From Verrucomicrobiota bacterium (GTDB lineage: Bacteria > Verrucomicrobiota > Verrucomicrobiia > Chthoniobacterales > UBA10450): a stretch of DNA of 5,577 bases. Shown here in pieces: positions 4,865-5,577 of this stretch. Position numbers and translations under genes: made by a program. The first letter of the stretch is position 1, and each line of letters starts with the position of its first letter. Where the stretch lies: NCBI GenBank assembly GCA_003219355.1, contig QHOQ01000165.1:1721-7297 (forward strand), given 5' to 3'. The notes below the pieces were generated by a model, which worked only from the letters and a program-made list of their open reading frames with translations, ran no database searches and was not told the DNA's origin.

Positions 4865-5146
4865 ATGAAATCCGATCTCGTGAAAGCTGCCTCCAAAGTA
4901 ATTCTTAATCAGCAAATTCTGGTGAACATGGTCTCGCGACGGGTTCGACAGCTTTGCCTCGGGCATCGTGCGCTGGTGGAATATGCCCCAGGGCTGCGCG
5001 CGGCCGACATCGCGTTAACCGAGATCGCGAATAGGAAGTTGACCTACGAGTCCACCTTTGGTCAAAACGGCAGTGCCGAGGCTGCGCAGGTCGTGCCGTT
5101 TCCGACGATTATCGCGAGCAAGAAAAAAGCGAAAAAAGCCGCCTGA
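4865..5146 (+). CDS. rpoZ: DNA-directed RNA polymerase omega subunit
   Basis: The product is 93 residues, close to the usual omega length of 70-110. The N-terminal half carries the family pattern: a first helix (SDLVKAASKVILNQQILVNM, 3-22), then VSRRVRQLCLGHRALVEYAP (23-42), equivalent to the xxxRARQL-x(2)G-x(2)PLVE block, and DIALTEIANRKLTYE (48-62), equivalent to the xALREIAxGKI block. The C-terminus is a basic Lys/Ala tail (SKKKAKKAA). Omega binds the beta-prime subunit in the cytoplasm and aids RNA polymerase assembly and stability. I chose ATG 4865 because it places the family block at its usual distance from the N-terminus. The frame is open back to 4736, but over repeat sequence. No Shine-Dalgarno is visible. 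The usual partners gmk or spoT are not seen within the window; the gene is downstream of the TonB-C gene and convergent with the OsmC remnant. Confidence 0.9.
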   Translation: MKSDLVKAASKVILNQQILVNMVSRRVRQLCLGHRALVEYAPGLRAADIALTEIANRKLTYESTFGQNGSAEAAQVVPFPTIIASKKKAKKAA

Positions 5147-5179
5147 GCGCGAAGAACCTGCAGACATCAGGAGCCCGAG

Positions 5180-5200
5180 TTCAGCAAATTCTGAATTCAG
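5180..5200. terminator. Inverted repeat between convergent omega gene and OsmC remnant
   Basis: TTCAG-CAAATT-CTGAA (5180-5195) is a perfect 5-bp stem with a six-base loop. It overlaps a second palindrome CTGAATTCAG at 5191-5200, so two alternative stems are possible. It lies 33 bp after the omega stop and reaches the remnant's stop codon. No T-run follows on either strand, so a terminator role is a weak guess. Confidence 0.25.
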
Positions 5201-5304
5201 CTTGAGACGAGTTTCGCGTTAAGATTGATCTGCGTTCCCGACAGCGCGACCGATATCGGACAAGTCTTCTTCTTCAGTTCGGCTTGTTCATTAAACTTTG
5301 CCTG
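5197..5304 (-). pseudogene. C-terminal remnant of an OsmC/Ohr-family peroxiredoxin gene
   Basis: The last 35 codons of this minus-strand frame read QAKFNEQAELKKKTCPIS followed by VALSGTQINLNAKLVSS and a TGA at 5199-5197. This is the typical OsmC/Ohr ending: AKF-x-E-x-AE helix, then TCPIS with the second redox cysteine (codon 5262-5260), then a final strand of the INLNAKL type. The intact family is about 140 residues and reduces organic hydroperoxides. Here homology stops near 5305. The frame remains open to an in-frame stop at 5430-5428 with no ATG and no OsmC core, so the first redox cysteine and most of the fold are missing. An alternative minus frame just upstream encodes ISTTAKVQLEPI, which could be shifted OsmC sequence. 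A 14-bp tandem repeat lies 70 bp beyond. A TTG-started 56-residue peptide cannot be excluded. Confidence 0.72.
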
Positions 5305-5373
5305 ATTGGCTCGAGCTGCACTTTCGCGGTGGTGCTGATCTCCCTGGGCTTTTTCCAGGTAATGCAAAAAATT

Positions 5374-5410
5374 GTAGAAATTCGTAGGTAGAAATTCGAA
5401 CGTAGAAAAT
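5374..5410. repeat. 14-bp tandem repeat, about 2.6 copies
   Basis: Units GTAGAAATTCGTAG (5374-5387), GTAGAAATTCGAAC (5388-5401) and partial GTAGAAAAT (5402-5410) are head to tail with a period of 14 bases. The tract lies between the point where OsmC homology ends and the start of the STAS-like gene. Confidence 0.85.
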
Positions 5411-5421
5411 CTGCTCGGATT

Positions 5422-5577
5422 ATGTACTCAGTTGAAGCCGACAAATCCAAGCGCCTCGTCATAATCAGTGCTGTTGGGCGGGTAACAAAAGAAGAAGCGA
5501 AACAAGCGGCTCAACAGGTGCGTGACATCTTAAAAGATTTCGCGGCCGGCTTTCGCGTGCTCGCGGATTTTCGGTGG
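5422..5577 (+). CDS. Small STAS/SpoIIAA-like protein (3' end outside window)
   Basis: An ATG at 5422 opens a frame of 52 codons that runs off the right edge without a stop. It begins MYSVEADKSKRLVIISAVGR, then VTKEEAKQAAQQVRDILKDF and AAGFRVLADFRW. The order of strand, strand ending in xGRVT, amphipathic helix of about 15 residues, and a hydrophobic strand ending in D is the start of STAS/SpoIIAA-like domains. Those are small cytoplasmic regulators or binding modules, typically 100-140 residues in total. The call rests on only the first third of the protein, so family membership is moderate and function open. There is no clear Shine-Dalgarno (weak CGGA at 5416-5419). It is divergent from the OsmC remnant, and the 14-bp tandem repeat ends 11 bp before its start codon. 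Confidence 0.72.
   Translation, partial: MYSVEADKSKRLVIISAVGRVTKEEAKQAAQQVRDILKDFAAGFRVLADFRW

Noticed and set aside
4256..4966. Minus-strand open frame of 236 residues
   Set aside because: It is long, but it runs antisense through the TonB-C gene, the repeat-bearing spacer and the start of rpoZ. The composition is irregular and no motif is visible.
5374..5410. Tandem repeat as a CRISPR array or replication iteron set
   Set aside because: Units are directly adjacent with no spacers, only about 2.6 copies exist, and no cas or replication gene is present.
5274..5462. Minus-strand frame of 62 residues
   Set aside because: It crosses the 14-bp tandem repeat and overlaps both the OsmC remnant and the STAS-like start. 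Only its ISTTAKVQLEPI part might be shifted OsmC sequence, so it is not an independent gene.

Overview
The window looks like a piece of chromosome from a GC-moderate, probably soil-type, Gram-negative bacterium. My best guess is Verrucomicrobiota (Spartobacteria/Chthoniobacterales-like), inferred rather than proven. Reasons: a SET-domain lysine methyltransferase, secreted and TonB-C proteins with Sec signals (so an outer membrane is likely), mostly absent Shine-Dalgarno sequences, and intergenic spacers filled with short AT-rich repeat text. I see no tRNA, rRNA, CRISPR array, transposase, phage gene or plasmid function.

Layout. (1) 1-566 on the minus strand is a membrane isoprenylcysteine/phospholipid-methyltransferase-type protein whose C-terminus runs off the left edge. 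(2) An AT-rich spacer (567-701) separates it from a divergent cupin-fold protein (702-1253, plus). (3) Five co-directional minus-strand genes fill 1278-3957. Read 5' to 3' they are the SET-domain methyltransferase, a secreted NTF2-like/DUF3471-like protein, a 73-residue single-span membrane protein, a secreted protein with four evenly spaced cysteines and a Pro/Thr tail, and a hotdog-fold acyl-CoA thioesterase. Their gaps are 67-119 bp, so this may be several transcription units rather than one tight operon. (4) A divergent spacer (3958-4075) leads to plus-strand genes: an exported TonB-C-domain protein (4076-4657), then, after a 207-bp repeat-bearing gap, the RNA polymerase omega subunit (4865-5146). 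(5) Convergent with omega is a 3' remnant of an OsmC/Ohr-type peroxiredoxin gene (5197-5304, minus), cut off near a 14-bp tandem repeat. (6) The window ends inside a plus-strand gene for a small STAS/SpoIIAA-like protein (5422 onward).

The genes do not form one obvious pathway. Housekeeping functions (omega, thioesterase) are mixed with lineage-type secreted proteins. The items most worth a second look are the intact SET plus post-SET zinc-site protein, the secreted twin CX10C protein, the OsmC remnant with its tandem repeat, and the repeat text just upstream of two minus-strand start codons. I found no convincing multi-gene defence, mobile or otherwise new system here.
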